DNA of 64,000 nucleotides, from assembly GCF_001439685.1 (NCBI RefSeq), contig NZ_JYLH01000020.1, positions 31,872 through 95,871 on the forward strand, in the 5' to 3' direction. The position numbers and the translations under genes were made by a program. This document shows, in pieces, positions 51,718-60,207 of the stretch; the first letter of the stretch is position 1, and each line of letters begins with the position of its first letter. Source of the stretch: Pseudomonas libanensis. Lineage in GTDB: Bacteria > Pseudomonadota > Gammaproteobacteria > Pseudomonadales > Pseudomonadaceae. The notes under the pieces are model-generated. The model was not told the DNA's origin and made no database searches. It saw only the letters and a list, made by a program, of their open reading frames with translations.

Positions 51718-52707
51718 ATGCGCGTCATTCTCTTCAGCAGCCAAACCTACGACCGCGAGAGTTTCCTCGGCGAACCACAGCCGGCTGGCCTGGAGCTGCA
51801 ATTCCAACCCGCCCGCCTCAACCTCGACACCGTGGCCCTGGCCGAACATCACGAGGTGGTCTGCGCCTTTATCAACGACGACCTCAGCGCACCGGTATTG
51901 GAGCAACTGGCTAAAGGCGGCACGCGCCTGATCGCCCTGCGTTCGGCCGGCTACAACCACGTCGACTTGCCGGCTGCCAAGCGCCTGGGCCTGACCATCG
52001 TGCGCGTGCCCGCGTATTCGCCCCACGCCGTGGCCGAACATGCCGTGGCGCTGATCCTGGCGCTCAACCGGCGCCTGCACCGGGCCTACAACCGCACCCG
52101 CGATGGCGATTTCAGCCTGCACGGGCTCACCGGCTTCGATCTGGTCGGCAAGACCGTCGGCGTGGTCGGCACCGGGCAGATCGGCGCCACCTTCGCCAAG
52201 ATCATGGCCGGCTTCGGCTGCCAGCTGCTGGCCCATGACCCTTTTCCCAACCCCCAGGTCCAGGCCCTCGGCGCCCGTTACGTGAGCCTGCCCGAATTAC
52301 TGGCCGAGGCGCAGATCATCAGCCTGCACTGCCCGTTGACCGTCGACAGCCAGCACCTGATCAACGCCCGCTCCCTGGCGCAGATGCAGCCCGGCGCGAT
52401 GCTGATCAATACTGGGCGCGGTGGCCTGGTCGATACCCCGGCGCTGATCGAAGCGCTCAAGGAGGGCCAGTTGGGTTATCTGGGGCTGGATGTGTACGAG
52501 GAAGAGGCCCAACTGTTTTTCGAGGACCGCTCGGACCTGCCCCTGCAAGACGACGTGCTCGCCCGCCTGTTGACCTTCCCCAACGTGATCATTACCGCGC
52601 ATCAGGCATTTCTCACCCGCGAGGCCCTGGCGGCGATTGCCGGCACGACACTGGCCAACATCGCGGCGTGGGCAGAGGGTCGGGCGCAGAACCGGGTCGA
52701 GGGATGA
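51718..52707 (+). CDS. ldhA: D-lactate dehydrogenase, LdhA-like
   Basis: A 329-residue NAD enzyme of the D-2-hydroxyacid dehydrogenase family. It shows the substrate/NAD features RSAGYNHVDLPAA, VGVVGTGQIGATFAKI, the catalytic Arg in NTGRGGLVDTPAL, Glu in DVYEEE and His in ITAHQAFLT. ATG 51718 follows CAGGGAG; an upstream frame adds six residues. Next to gacS, as in other pseudomonads. Confidence 0.92.
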   Translation: MRVILFSSQTYDRESFLGEPQPAGLELQFQPARLNLDTVALAEHHEVVCAFINDDLSAPVLEQLAKGGTRLIALRSAGYNHVDLPAAKRLGLTIVRVPAYSPHAVAEHAVALILALNRRLHRAYNRTRDGDFSLHGLTGFDLVGKTVGVVGTGQIGATFAKIMAGFGCQLLAHDPFPNPQVQALGARYVSLPELLAEAQIISLHCPLTVDSQHLINARSLAQMQPGAMLINTGRGGLVDTPALIEALKEGQLGYLGLDVYEEEAQLFFEDRSDLPLQDDVLARLLTFPNVIITAHQAFLTREALAAIAGTTLANIAAWAEGRAQNRVEG

Positions 52708-52778
52708 TCAGCGGTCACATACCAGGCTCATGATAGGCCGGCACCCGTGATAGGATGCCGCGCCTATTTGGAGGATCC

Positions 52779-53219
52779 ATGGCCGAACACGATTTCCGCT
52801 TCAGCTTGCTGAGCCCGCAACACACCCTGATCGAATGCCGCGCCCTGGTGCCGGGCCGTTACCAGGTCACCGGCAACGGTGGTTCGATCAAGCATGGCGA
52901 CGTGCTGATTGTCACCTTGCGCGGCAGTAAAACCCTGTCGATGCGCCTGACCGTTGAAGGGGATGCGCGCTACTCCATCCGCCCGGCCGGCCAATGGGTC
53001 GCCATGGCCCAGGGGCCGAAGTTCGGTGAGCTGGAGATTCATACCTGGAAGGTCAACTGCGACAGCTGCGACACCGTGCTGGAGTTTGAATTTGCGGTGG
53101 AAACCAAGCTGACCAAGGAACCACTGCAGCCGGCTGCCAACGCACGCATCAAAGAACTCGGCTGGGCCAGCGAAGGCGACAAGCACCGCTGCCCGAAATG
53201 CCAGCGGGCCGCACAATGA
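52779..53219 (+). CDS. Conserved hypothetical protein with two CxxC pairs
   Basis: A 146-residue soluble protein. An N-terminal beta-rich part (TLIECRALVPGRYQVTGN) is followed by VNCDSCDTVLEFEF and a C-terminal RCPKCQRA. The two CxxC pairs could bind one zinc. GGAGGATCC precedes ATG 52779. Its stop overlaps the start of the META lipoprotein gene as ATGA, so the two are translated together. I do not know its role. Confidence 0.75.
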   Translation: MAEHDFRFSLLSPQHTLIECRALVPGRYQVTGNGGSIKHGDVLIVTLRGSKTLSMRLTVEGDARYSIRPAGQWVAMAQGPKFGELEIHTWKVNCDSCDTVLEFEFAVETKLTKEPLQPAANARIKELGWASEGDKHRCPKCQRAAQ

Positions 53220-53620
53220 AAGGCGCGTTGCTGCTAGGCGCAATCGGCATGGGCCTGGCCGGCTGCGCCGCGGATGGCGCGAAGCTCGAGCGCGACCACA
53301 GCTATGTGGTGGAATGGATCGGTGAACGGCCGCTGATGGACTACGCGCATCTGACCGTCACCCTCGGCGCCGATGGCCGTGCCTATGGCAATGGCGGCTG
53401 CAATCACTGGTTCGCGCCGTACACCGTCGAGGGCGACAAGCTTAGCTTCGGCCAGATCGGCAGCACCCGCAAACTCTGCGCCGAGGCCCTGATGGAGCAG
53501 GAGCAGCGCTTCTTCCAGGCCCTGCAAGGCGTGCAGCGCTGGGACATCTCGCCGATCGAACAGACGCGGTTCTGGCCAGCCGAGGACAAGCCGATTCGCT
53601 TGTGGCTTGAAGAAGGCTAA
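53216..53620 (+). CDS. META-domain lipoprotein
   Basis: A 134-residue protein with a short lipoprotein signal (GMGLAGC) and a META/HslJ-type domain: AYGNGGCNHWFAPYTVEGD, then the RKLCAEALMEQEQRFFQAL helix. HslJ-type proteins are linked to heat-shock and outer-membrane stress, but the biochemical role is unclear. The start ATG overlaps the upstream stop. A 28-nt hairpin follows as terminator. Confidence 0.85.
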   Translation: MKGALLLGAIGMGLAGCAADGAKLERDHSYVVEWIGERPLMDYAHLTVTLGADGRAYGNGGCNHWFAPYTVEGDKLSFGQIGSTRKLCAEALMEQEQRFFQALQGVQRWDISPIEQTRFWPAEDKPIRLWLEEG

Positions 53621-53652
53621 GACCACCAACTTTAGAATTGGCAAGGTCCAAA

Positions 53653-53680
53653 TGTGGGAGGGGGCTTGCCCCCTCCCACA
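53653..53680. repeat. Collapsed REPIN hairpin, probable bidirectional terminator
   Basis: TGTGGGAGGGGGC-TT-GCCCCCTCCCACA, given here in three parts, is a nearly perfect palindrome with no internal loop sequence. It equals a REPIN whose middle was lost by joining the GCCCCC blocks of its arms. It sits between convergent genes (stops at 53620 and 53699). Confidence 0.85.
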
Positions 53681-53698
53681 TTTATTTCAGGTGTTGCT

Positions 53699-54160
53699 TT
53701 AACCGCGCAAGGCTTTAAGTTTGGCCAGCACCCCTTCCGCCGTCTGTTCCCCCATCAATTGTTCCCGCACCTTGCCCTTGTCATCGATGATATAGGTCAC
53801 CGGCAAGGCCTCGCTGCGGGGAATCTCGAAGATCCCATCCGGGTTCTGGGCCAGGACCGTAAACTTGATCCCAAGCTTGTCACTGGCAGCCTTCAATTCC
53901 TCGCCCTGCACATTGTCGAAGTTGACTCCAAACACCCCCACACCCTCCCCCTTCAACTGCTCGGCCAAGGCGTTGAGTTCGGGGATTTCCGTGCGGCATG
54001 GGCCACACCATTCGGCCCAGTAATTGACCACCAGCCACTGCTTGTCCAGGCGTTCGGCCGCCACTTTCTGGCCGTATTGGTCAACGCCGTAATCGTTACC
54101 GCAGCCGCTGAGCAGCAGGGTTGTGATGATCGCCAATGCACCGATCAGTCGCCTTGTCAT
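53699..54160 (-). CDS. TlpA/ResA-like thioredoxin lipoprotein
   Basis: A 153-residue membrane-anchored thiol-disulfide protein. The lipobox LLSGC gives Cys20, the active site is WCGPC (C52, C55), and the cis-proline loop is EALPVTYIID. Such proteins reduce disulfides in the periplasm, for instance in cytochrome c maturation. ATG 54160 places the signal peptide at the start. It is divergent from arsC. Confidence 0.88.
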   Translation of the reverse strand: MTRRLIGALAIITTLLLSGCGNDYGVDQYGQKVAAERLDKQWLVVNYWAEWCGPCRTEIPELNALAEQLKGEGVGVFGVNFDNVQGEELKAASDKLGIKFTVLAQNPDGIFEIPRSEALPVTYIIDDKGKVREQLMGEQTAEGVLAKLKALRG

Positions 54161-54275
54161 GGGGTATTCCTTCGTAAAAATGAACATGGGCTGCGGCCTA
54201 TCGCCTCTTACGGTTTAAGGACAGGCGCCAGCGCAGGTAGAATACCCGCCACCTTACGCAAGATGCGACCCGCAC

Positions 54276-54629
54276 ATGACCGATCTGACGCTTTATCACA
54301 ACCCGCGCTGCTCGAAATCCCGCGGTGCGCTAGAACTGCTGGAAGCACGTGGCCTCGCCCCGACCGTGGTGCGCTACCTGGAAACCCCACTGGACGCGGG
54401 GCAAATCAAGGCCCTGCTGAAAAAACTGGGGATCAGCGCACGCCAATTACTGCGCACCGGCGAAGACGAATACAAGACCCTCAACCTGGCCGACGCCAGC
54501 CTCAGCGAAGCGCAATTGATCGCCGCCATCGCCGCCCATCCCAAGCTGATGGAGCGCCCGATCCTGGAAACCGCCGATAAAGCCATCATTGGCCGCCCAC
54601 CCGAGAACGTGCTGGAGATCCTGCCGTGA
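54276..54629 (+). CDS. arsC: Arsenate reductase (ArsC, glutaredoxin-linked family)
   Basis: A 117-residue protein with the catalytic Cys12 in YHNPRCSKSRG and a downstream RPI motif (MERPILET) characteristic of ArsC rather than Spx. It reduces arsenate with glutaredoxin. No arsB or arsR is nearby, so it is the housekeeping copy. Its stop overlaps the wrbA start (GTGA). Confidence 0.88.
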   Translation: MTDLTLYHNPRCSKSRGALELLEARGLAPTVVRYLETPLDAGQIKALLKKLGISARQLLRTGEDEYKTLNLADASLSEAQLIAAIAAHPKLMERPILETADKAIIGRPPENVLEILP

Positions 54630-55240
54630 GCGCGCCCTATGTGCTGGTGTTGTATTACAGCCGCAATGGCTCGGTGAGCGAGATGGCCCGGCAGATTGCC
54701 CGCGGTATCGAGCAAGGCGGCATGGAAGCGCGGCTGCGCACGGTGCCGGCGATTTCCACCGAGTGCGAAGCCGTGGCGCCGAGCATTCCCGATGAAGGTG
54801 CGCTGTATGCCAGCCTGGATGACCTGAAACACTGCTCGGGCCTGGCCCTGGGCAGCCCGACCCGTTTCGGCAACATGGCCGCGCCGCTCAAGTACTTCCT
54901 CGACGGCACCAGCAACCTGTGGCTCACCGGCGCGCTGGTGGGCAAGCCCGCCGGCGTGTTCACCTCCACCGCCAGCCTGCATGGCGGCCAGGAGACCACG
55001 CTGATGTCGATGCTGCTGCCGCTGTTGCACCATGGCATGCTGATCACTGGCCTGCCCTACAGCGAGCAGGCGCTGCTCGACACCCAGGGCGGCGGCACGC
55101 CTTACGGCGCCAGCCACCACTCCGGGCCTGACGGCAAGCGCATGCTCGACCCCCATGAAATCACTCTGTGCCGAGCCCTGGGCCTGCGCCTGGCCAAGAC
55201 CGCCACGCTGCTGGAGAACGGCCGTGGCCAGGAAGCCTAA
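54626..55240 (+). CDS. wrbA: NAD(P)H:quinone oxidoreductase WrbA
   Basis: A 204-residue flavodoxin-like protein: FMN-binding LYYSRNGSVSEMA, then GSPTRFGNMAAPLKYFLD and FTSTASLHGGQETTL. WrbA reduces quinones by two electrons and protects against oxidative stress. GTG 54626 is used because it overlaps the arsC stop. The DUF2069 gene begins inside its last codons. Confidence 0.9.
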   Translation: MSAPYVLVLYYSRNGSVSEMARQIARGIEQGGMEARLRTVPAISTECEAVAPSIPDEGALYASLDDLKHCSGLALGSPTRFGNMAAPLKYFLDGTSNLWLTGALVGKPAGVFTSTASLHGGQETTLMSMLLPLLHHGMLITGLPYSEQALLDTQGGGTPYGASHHSGPDGKRMLDPHEITLCRALGLRLAKTATLLENGRGQEA

Positions 55241-55628
55241 AATCCTGCCGCCCCAGGCGTGGCTGGAACCGCGGGTCAAGGTTGCACGGGCACTGAGCCT
55301 GCTGGCGTTTTTTGGCCTGGTGGGTTTGTTGTGCGTGTACTACCTGTTCATCGCCGACCTGCACGGGGCGCGCCCATGGGTGATCCTGCTGATTGAACTG
55401 GTACCGCTGCTGGTACTGGCGCCCGGGATGCTCATCGGCAGCGCCCGCGGGCATTCGTGGATGTGCTTTGTGGTGAACCTGTATTTCATCAAGGGCGCAC
55501 TGGCGGCGTACGACCCGAACCGTCAGTGGTTCGGGGTGCTGGAGATGCTGGCGAGCCTGGCGGTGTTCTGTATGGCGCTGCTGTATGTGCGCTGGCGGCA
55601 TCAGTTGAATCGGCGGCTGGCCGAATGA
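55224..55628 (+). CDS. DUF2069 membrane protein
   Basis: A 134-residue protein with four hydrophobic segments (SLLAFFGLVGLLCVYYLF, WVILLIELVPLLVLAPGML, an MCFVVNLYFIKGAL segment and LEMLASLAVFCMALLYV). GTG 55224 is the likely start, overlapping wrbA by 17 bp. The arsC-wrbA-DUF2069 order is conserved in pseudomonads. No function is known. Confidence 0.83.
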   Translation: MARKPKILPPQAWLEPRVKVARALSLLAFFGLVGLLCVYYLFIADLHGARPWVILLIELVPLLVLAPGMLIGSARGHSWMCFVVNLYFIKGALAAYDPNRQWFGVLEMLASLAVFCMALLYVRWRHQLNRRLAE

Positions 55629-56300
55629 TCAATGGTTGACGGTATAGGCCAACATCATCGACAGCTGGCACATCGGCCGCCCACTCTCGGCATGCCACTG
55701 GTTGAATGCGCCCTGCACCGTTGCCAAATCCCGCAGGCTGGTCGGGGCCTTGTCGACGATCTTCTGTGCGTTCAACGCCGCCACCACGTCATAGCTCGGC
55801 ACAAACGTATCCTTGCCCACCATCCGCAGAAACCGCGGCGCCGACAGCCCGCCCAACTGGTGGCCGTGTTTGCTCAGGTATTTCCATAACCCGACGATAT
55901 CAGTCACCGGCCAATCGGCGACAAACGCACCGAAGCTGCCCTTCTCCTGCTCGATATCGAGGATCATCTGCGCATTGCGCGGCACACTCTTGAGTTTGCC
56001 CAGGTGGCGGATGATGCGCGTGTCCTGCATCAGACGCTCCAGGTGCTCGGCGCCCATCAGCACGACTTTTTCCGGGTCGAAACCGAAAAATACTTGCTCG
56101 AATGCCGGCCATTTGGCATCGACCACACTGTGCTTCAAGCCCGCACGAAACACCCGTAGCGCCAAGGTCGACAGGTAACGGTCATCGGGGATCTTGCGCA
56201 ATTGCGCCGGGGTCTTGGGCACAGGCAGGTGGGCTTCCAGCTCGGCCGCCGAACCGAAGCGGTTCAGACAATATTCGTGCAGCCACTTGTAATCGCGCAT
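55629..56300 (-). CDS. DNA-3-methyladenine glycosylase I-like protein
   Basis: A 223-residue protein of the Tag/HhH-GPD superfamily type: KWPAFEQVFFGFDPEKV, then IIRHLGKLKSVPRNAQMIL. The four Cys/His zinc ligands of E. coli Tag are not evident, so it is a divergent relative. It may remove alkylated bases or have another role. ATG 56300 follows CAGGAGAG. It lies downstream of ttcA behind a terminator. Confidence 0.7.
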   Translation of the reverse strand: MRDYKWLHEYCLNRFGSAAELEAHLPVPKTPAQLRKIPDDRYLSTLALRVFRAGLKHSVVDAKWPAFEQVFFGFDPEKVVLMGAEHLERLMQDTRIIRHLGKLKSVPRNAQMILDIEQEKGSFGAFVADWPVTDIVGLWKYLSKHGHQLGGLSAPRFLRMVGKDTFVPSYDVVAALNAQKIVDKAPTSLRDLATVQGAFNQWHAESGRPMCQLSMMLAYTVNH

Positions 56301-56325
56301 GCCCTCTCCTGGCAGTTGAATTGAA

Positions 56326-56347
56326 AACGGCGCCCGCAAGCGCCGTT
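56326..56347 (-). terminator. Rho-independent terminator after ttcA
   Basis: AACGGCG pairs with CGCCGTT around a CCCGCAAG loop. On the minus strand it is followed by TTTTCAATT. It lies between the ttcA stop (56368) and the glycosylase start (56300). Confidence 0.8.
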
Positions 56348-56367
56348 CACTAGAGCCTTGATAAGGC

Positions 56368-57192
56368 TCAGAGGTTCACTACATTGACGAAACGCGATGC
56401 GGCCGTCTCATCGATTTTCAAGCTGGTGAAGTCAAACAGGTTGCGGTCGGCCAACTGCGACGGGATCACGTTCTGCAGGCTGCGGAAGATGCTCTCGGTA
56501 CGCCCGGGGGTCTTGCGCTCCCAGTCCAGCAGCATGTCCTTGACCACCTGGCGCTGCAGGTTTTCCTGGGAGCCGCACAGGTTGCAGGGGATGATCGGGA
56601 ATTGCTTGAAGTCGGAGTACGCCTGGATGTCCTTCTCGTTGCAATACGCCAGCGGGCGGATGACCACATTGCGCCCGTCATCGGCGCGCAGCTTGGGCGG
56701 CATGGCCTTGAGCGAGCCATTGAAGAACATATTCAGGAAGAAGGTCTCGACGATATCATCGCGGTGATGACCCAGGGCCATCTTGGTCGCGCCGATCTCG
56801 TCGGCAAAGGTGTAGAGCGTGCCACGGCGCAGGCGCGAGCACAGCGAGCAGGTGGTCTTGCCTTCCGGGATCAGCTCCTTGACGACCGAGTAGGTGTCTT
56901 TCTCGACGATGTGGTACTCGATACCCAGTTCTTTCAGGTAGGCCGGCAGCACGTGCTCGGGAAAGCCTGGCTGTTTCTGGTCCATGTTGACGGCGACGAT
57001 CTCGAACTGGATCGGCGCGACCTTTTGCAGGTGCAGCAACACGTCGAGCATGGTGTAGCTGTCTTTGCCGCCGGAGAGGCAGACCATGACCTTGTCACCG
57101 TCCTCGATCATGTTGAAATCGGCGACCGCTTCACCGGCCAGGCGACGCAGGCGTTTTTGCAGTTTGTTCTGGTTGACTGTAAGAGTGCCCAT
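56368..57192 (-). CDS. ttcA: tRNA 2-thiocytidine biosynthesis protein TtcA
   Basis: A 274-residue enzyme that thiolates cytidine-32 of several tRNAs. The PP-loop SGGKDS is at 40-45. Two CxxC pairs (TCSLCSR near 117 and PCNLCGSQ near 207) hold the iron-sulfur cluster with a further Cys. ATG 57192 is the start of homologues; the longer open frame runs through a REPIN and is not coding. With TusDCBE in the same window, two tRNA sulfur pathways lie close together. Confidence 0.94.
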   Translation of the reverse strand: MGTLTVNQNKLQKRLRRLAGEAVADFNMIEDGDKVMVCLSGGKDSYTMLDVLLHLQKVAPIQFEIVAVNMDQKQPGFPEHVLPAYLKELGIEYHIVEKDTYSVVKELIPEGKTTCSLCSRLRRGTLYTFADEIGATKMALGHHRDDIVETFFLNMFFNGSLKAMPPKLRADDGRNVVIRPLAYCNEKDIQAYSDFKQFPIIPCNLCGSQENLQRQVVKDMLLDWERKTPGRTESIFRSLQNVIPSQLADRNLFDFTSLKIDETAASRFVNVVNL

Positions 57193-57262
57193 GGCGCTTG
57201 GATCCGCAAAGGTGTGTGACGAAAAGCGCAGCATTTTACCGGTAAGACTGGCGCAGATCCAA

Positions 57263-57351
57263 TGTGGGAGCTGGCTTGCCTGCGATAGCGGTGTGCCAGT
57301 CAACATCTCTGGTCCTGACAGGCCGCCATCGCAGGCAAGCCAGCTCCCACA
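57263..57351. repeat. REPIN, GCTGGCTTGCCTGC type
   Basis: Inverted arms TGTGGGAGCTGGCTTGCCTG and its complement enclose a loop with GCGGTGTGCCAG and CTGACAGGCCGCC. It lies in the divergent gap upstream of ttcA and the Yip1 gene. Confidence 0.92.
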
Positions 57352-57554
57352 CTGGATCGCATGAATCCTGACAGACCACACCGCGATTAGCCCCCGTGTT
57401 TACAGCGCAATTTGCTCTAAAGGCCCTACAGTTATTCCGGTCATCCCTTCCTATACTGCGACTTGAGGTCGCACATTTATCCAGACCTTTCAGGCCATCT
57501 GGCCCGTGGGCGCTCCGATGGGGGGCGATGGCAATAACGACAGGAGTGACTGGC

Positions 57555-58157
57555 ATGATCCATCACGTCGTGGGGCTTTTTACCCATCCCGACCAGGAAT
57601 GGCGGGAAATTCGTGGCGATAAGGAAGAAAGCATCGGCCACATGTACCTCACTCATACCCTGATTCTTGCGGCGATCCCCGCCGTATCCGCCTTTATCGG
57701 CACCACCCAGGTCGGCTGGGTCATCGGCAACCGCGCGCCGGTCATGCTGACCCAGGAAAGCGCGCTGTGGATGACCCTGATGTCTTACGCCGCCATGCTC
57801 GGCGGTGTGGCAGTGATGGGCGCATTCATCCACTGGATGGCGCGCACCTACGACGCCAGCCCCAGCATGGCCCGTTGCGTGGCCTTTGCCACCTACACCG
57901 CGACTCCGCTGTTTATCGGTGGGCTGGCGGCGCTCTATCCGCATATGTGGCTAGGCATGGTCGTCGGCACGGCGGCAATCTGCTACACGGTGTACCTGCT
58001 GTATGTGGGGTTGCCGACTTTCATGAGCATCGACCCGGACGAAGGCTTCCTGTTCTCCAGCTCGGTATTGGCCGTGGGCCTCGTGGTACTGGTGGCGATC
58101 ATGGCCTTTACTGTCATCGTCTGGGGCCTGGGCGTAGGGCCGATCTACACCAGCTGA
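57555..58157 (+). CDS. Yip1-family membrane protein
   Basis: A 200-residue inner-membrane protein with five hydrophobic segments and a polar N-terminus (HHVVGLFTHPDQEWREIR) typical of bacterial Yip1-domain proteins. ATG 57555 follows CAGGAG; an upstream open frame of 53 codons has no support. Function in bacteria is unknown. A hairpin terminator lies 20 bp after the stop. Confidence 0.83.
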   Translation: MIHHVVGLFTHPDQEWREIRGDKEESIGHMYLTHTLILAAIPAVSAFIGTTQVGWVIGNRAPVMLTQESALWMTLMSYAAMLGGVAVMGAFIHWMARTYDASPSMARCVAFATYTATPLFIGGLAALYPHMWLGMVVGTAAICYTVYLLYVGLPTFMSIDPDEGFLFSSSVLAVGLVVLVAIMAFTVIVWGLGVGPIYTS

Positions 58158-58176
58158 ACAAACAAGACCCTGGGGC

Positions 58177-58198
58177 AAGGCCACCGCAAGGTGGCTTT
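58177..58198 (+). terminator. Rho-independent terminator after the Yip1 gene
   Basis: AAGGCCACC-GCAA-GGTGGCTTT forms a stem with a T run on the plus strand directly after the Yip1 stop and before sprT. Confidence 0.8.
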
Positions 58199-58286
58199 GT
58201 GCGTTATGCATGACCATTCGGCGCCTGACAGATTCGGAAACACCTGGTTTTGCGGCATACTGGGTGTCTCTGGAGATATGTACAGC

Positions 58287-58781
58287 ATGCCCGAGCAACT
58301 CAATACCCGCGTCGAAGATTGTTTCCTGCAAGCCGAATCCTTTTTCAAACGAAGCTTCAAACGCCCCCAGGTCAGCCTCAAGCTGCGGGGCCAGAAGGCC
58401 GGTGTCGCGCATTTGCACGAGAACCTGCTGCGCTTCAACCCTCAGTTGTACCGTGAAAACAGCCAGCACTTTCTCAAGCAAACCGTGGCCCACGAAGTGG
58501 CGCACCTGATTGCCCACCAGTTGTTCGGCGAACGTATCCAGCCCCATGGCGAGGAATGGCAGCTGATCATGCGCGGGGTTTATGAGCTGCCGCCGGATCG
58601 TTGCCATACCTATGAGATCAAGCGTCGCCAGGTAAAGCGCTATATCTACCGATGCCCGTGTGCGGACAGTGATTTTCCGTTTTCGGCGCAGCGCCATGGC
58701 CTGGTGAACCAGGGGCGGCGATATTTGTGTCGGCGGTGTCGACAGACTCTGGTGTTCACTGGGGAAACTCGGGTGGAATGA
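58287..58781 (+). CDS. sprT: SprT-family zinc metallopeptidase-like protein
   Basis: A 164-residue protein with the HExxH zinc motif (AHEVAHL, 68-74), a further His region and a C-terminal zinc ribbon (YRCPCADS, then LCRRCRQ). SprT/Spartan relatives in eukaryotes cut DNA-protein crosslinks; the bacterial role is less clear. ATG 58287 matches homologues; ATG 58278 is possible. It ends 6 bp before an outward-facing REP pair. Confidence 0.87.
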   Translation: MPEQLNTRVEDCFLQAESFFKRSFKRPQVSLKLRGQKAGVAHLHENLLRFNPQLYRENSQHFLKQTVAHEVAHLIAHQLFGERIQPHGEEWQLIMRGVYELPPDRCHTYEIKRRQVKRYIYRCPCADSDFPFSAQRHGLVNQGRRYLCRRCRQTLVFTGETRVE

Positions 58782-58787
58782 GGGCCT

Positions 58788-58865
58788 CTTCGCAGGCAAG
58801 CCAGCTCCCACATTTGGATCTGTGAACGCAATCAAAATGTGGGAGCTGGCTTGCCTGCGAAAGCG
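58788..58865. repeat. Outward-facing REP pair
   Basis: The left arm (about 58788-58812) reads CGCAGGCAAGCCAGCTCCCACA, here in reverse orientation, and the right arm (58839-58865) reads TGTGGGAGCTGGCTTGCCTG. The order of arms is the opposite of every other REPIN in the window. It lies between convergent genes. Confidence 0.85.
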
Positions 58866-58874
58866 TCGGCTCAG

Positions 58875-60050
58875 TCAACCTACAACCTTGGCCTGGCGCA
58901 ATGCCTTTATCCGCTCAACACCGAACCCCAATTCCAGCAACACTTCATCACTGTGCGCCCCCACTGGCGCACCAATATGCCGAGGCTCTGGCAAACCTTC
59001 AGAGAACTTCAGCGGGCAGGCCAATTGCGCTTGTGTCGAGCCATCCCCCCTGGGCACCTGACTGACCAATGCCCGAGCCTTTAACTGTGGATGTTCAACA
59101 GCCTCCGCCAGGCTCAACACCGGTTCCACACACGCATCCACCCCGGCGAACAGCTCGCAAAGCTCCTCAAAGCTGCGCTTCTCAAACTCCACCCGCAGGG
59201 CCTGTTTAAGAACGGCCTGCTGTTCAGGCTTCACGCTGTAGGCCGCCAGCTCCGGCTGTCCCAGGGCCTCGCACAATTGCTGCATAAACGCTGGCTCCAG
59301 GCTGCCCACCGACATCCAGCGTCCATCACGACTGCGATAGTAGTCATAGAAACTCCCACCATTGAGCACATGGTTCTCCCACTCAGGCTCCACCCCGCAG
59401 GCCAGGTAACCGGCGCCGGCCATGGCGTTCAGGCTGAACGAGCAATCGGTCATGCTCACATCCAGGTACTGCCCCACCCCGCTCTGTTGCCTGGCAATCA
59501 CCGCCGCCAGCAAGCCCACCACCGCATGCAGCGACCCGCCTGCCACATCGGCCAGTTGCACCCCCAGCGGCAGCGGCCCGCTGTCCCTGCGTCCGGTATG
59601 GCTGGCCACGCCGGCCAGTGCCAGGTAGTTGATATCGTGCCCGGCGCGGTCCTTGTATGGGCCGGTCTGGCCATAGCCGGTAATCGACACATAAATCAGC
59701 CTGGGATTGATCGCCTTGAGCGCTTCATAGCCCAAACCCAGGCGCTCCATGACCCCGGGGCGAAACTGTTCGAGCACAATGTCATGACCCTTGACCAGCT
59801 CACGCACGATCTCCAGCGCCTCGGCCTGCTTGAGATCCAAGGCCAGGCTGCGCTTGTTGCGATTAAGGTAGGCATGGCTTGCCGACGTACCGCGGTCATG
59901 GGGCGGCAACACGCGCAGCAGGTCCATGCGCGTAGGCGATTCGATACGCAACACCTCGGCGCCCATGTCCGCCAGCAGCAAGGAGGCAAACGGGCCGGGC
60001 AGCAAGGTGGAAAAATCCAGCACTTTAAGGGACGCCAAGGGACCTGACAT
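58875..60050 (-). CDS. Class III CoA-transferase / alpha-methylacyl-CoA racemase family protein
   Basis: A 391-residue protein of the CaiB/BaiF family. It starts with VLDFSTLLPGPFASLLLADMG and carries the CoA-site segment NKRSLALDLK and the catalytic Asp region GHDINYLALAG. The DINY pattern with following features fits alpha-methylacyl-CoA racemase (Amacr) more than formyl-CoA transferase. ATG 60050 is the family start. It is monocistronic and divergent from tusD. Confidence 0.87.
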   Translation of the reverse strand: MSGPLASLKVLDFSTLLPGPFASLLLADMGAEVLRIESPTRMDLLRVLPPHDRGTSASHAYLNRNKRSLALDLKQAEALEIVRELVKGHDIVLEQFRPGVMERLGLGYEALKAINPRLIYVSITGYGQTGPYKDRAGHDINYLALAGVASHTGRRDSGPLPLGVQLADVAGGSLHAVVGLLAAVIARQQSGVGQYLDVSMTDCSFSLNAMAGAGYLACGVEPEWENHVLNGGSFYDYYRSRDGRWMSVGSLEPAFMQQLCEALGQPELAAYSVKPEQQAVLKQALRVEFEKRSFEELCELFAGVDACVEPVLSLAEAVEHPQLKARALVSQVPRGDGSTQAQLACPLKFSEGLPEPRHIGAPVGAHSDEVLLELGFGVERIKALRQAKVVG

Positions 60051-60207
60051 ACGAACTCCATCCGGGTTGCGAATCCCCACAGACTAGGCAGCCTTGCGCC
60101 TGCCGGCAATCGTCAGAACGATCAGCGGCAGTGACCGTTTTGATCACGGCGGGCTTTTTCGCGGCGGCGGCTTTATCATTGGCCCACGTTTGTTGGCAGA
60201 GTGTTCC

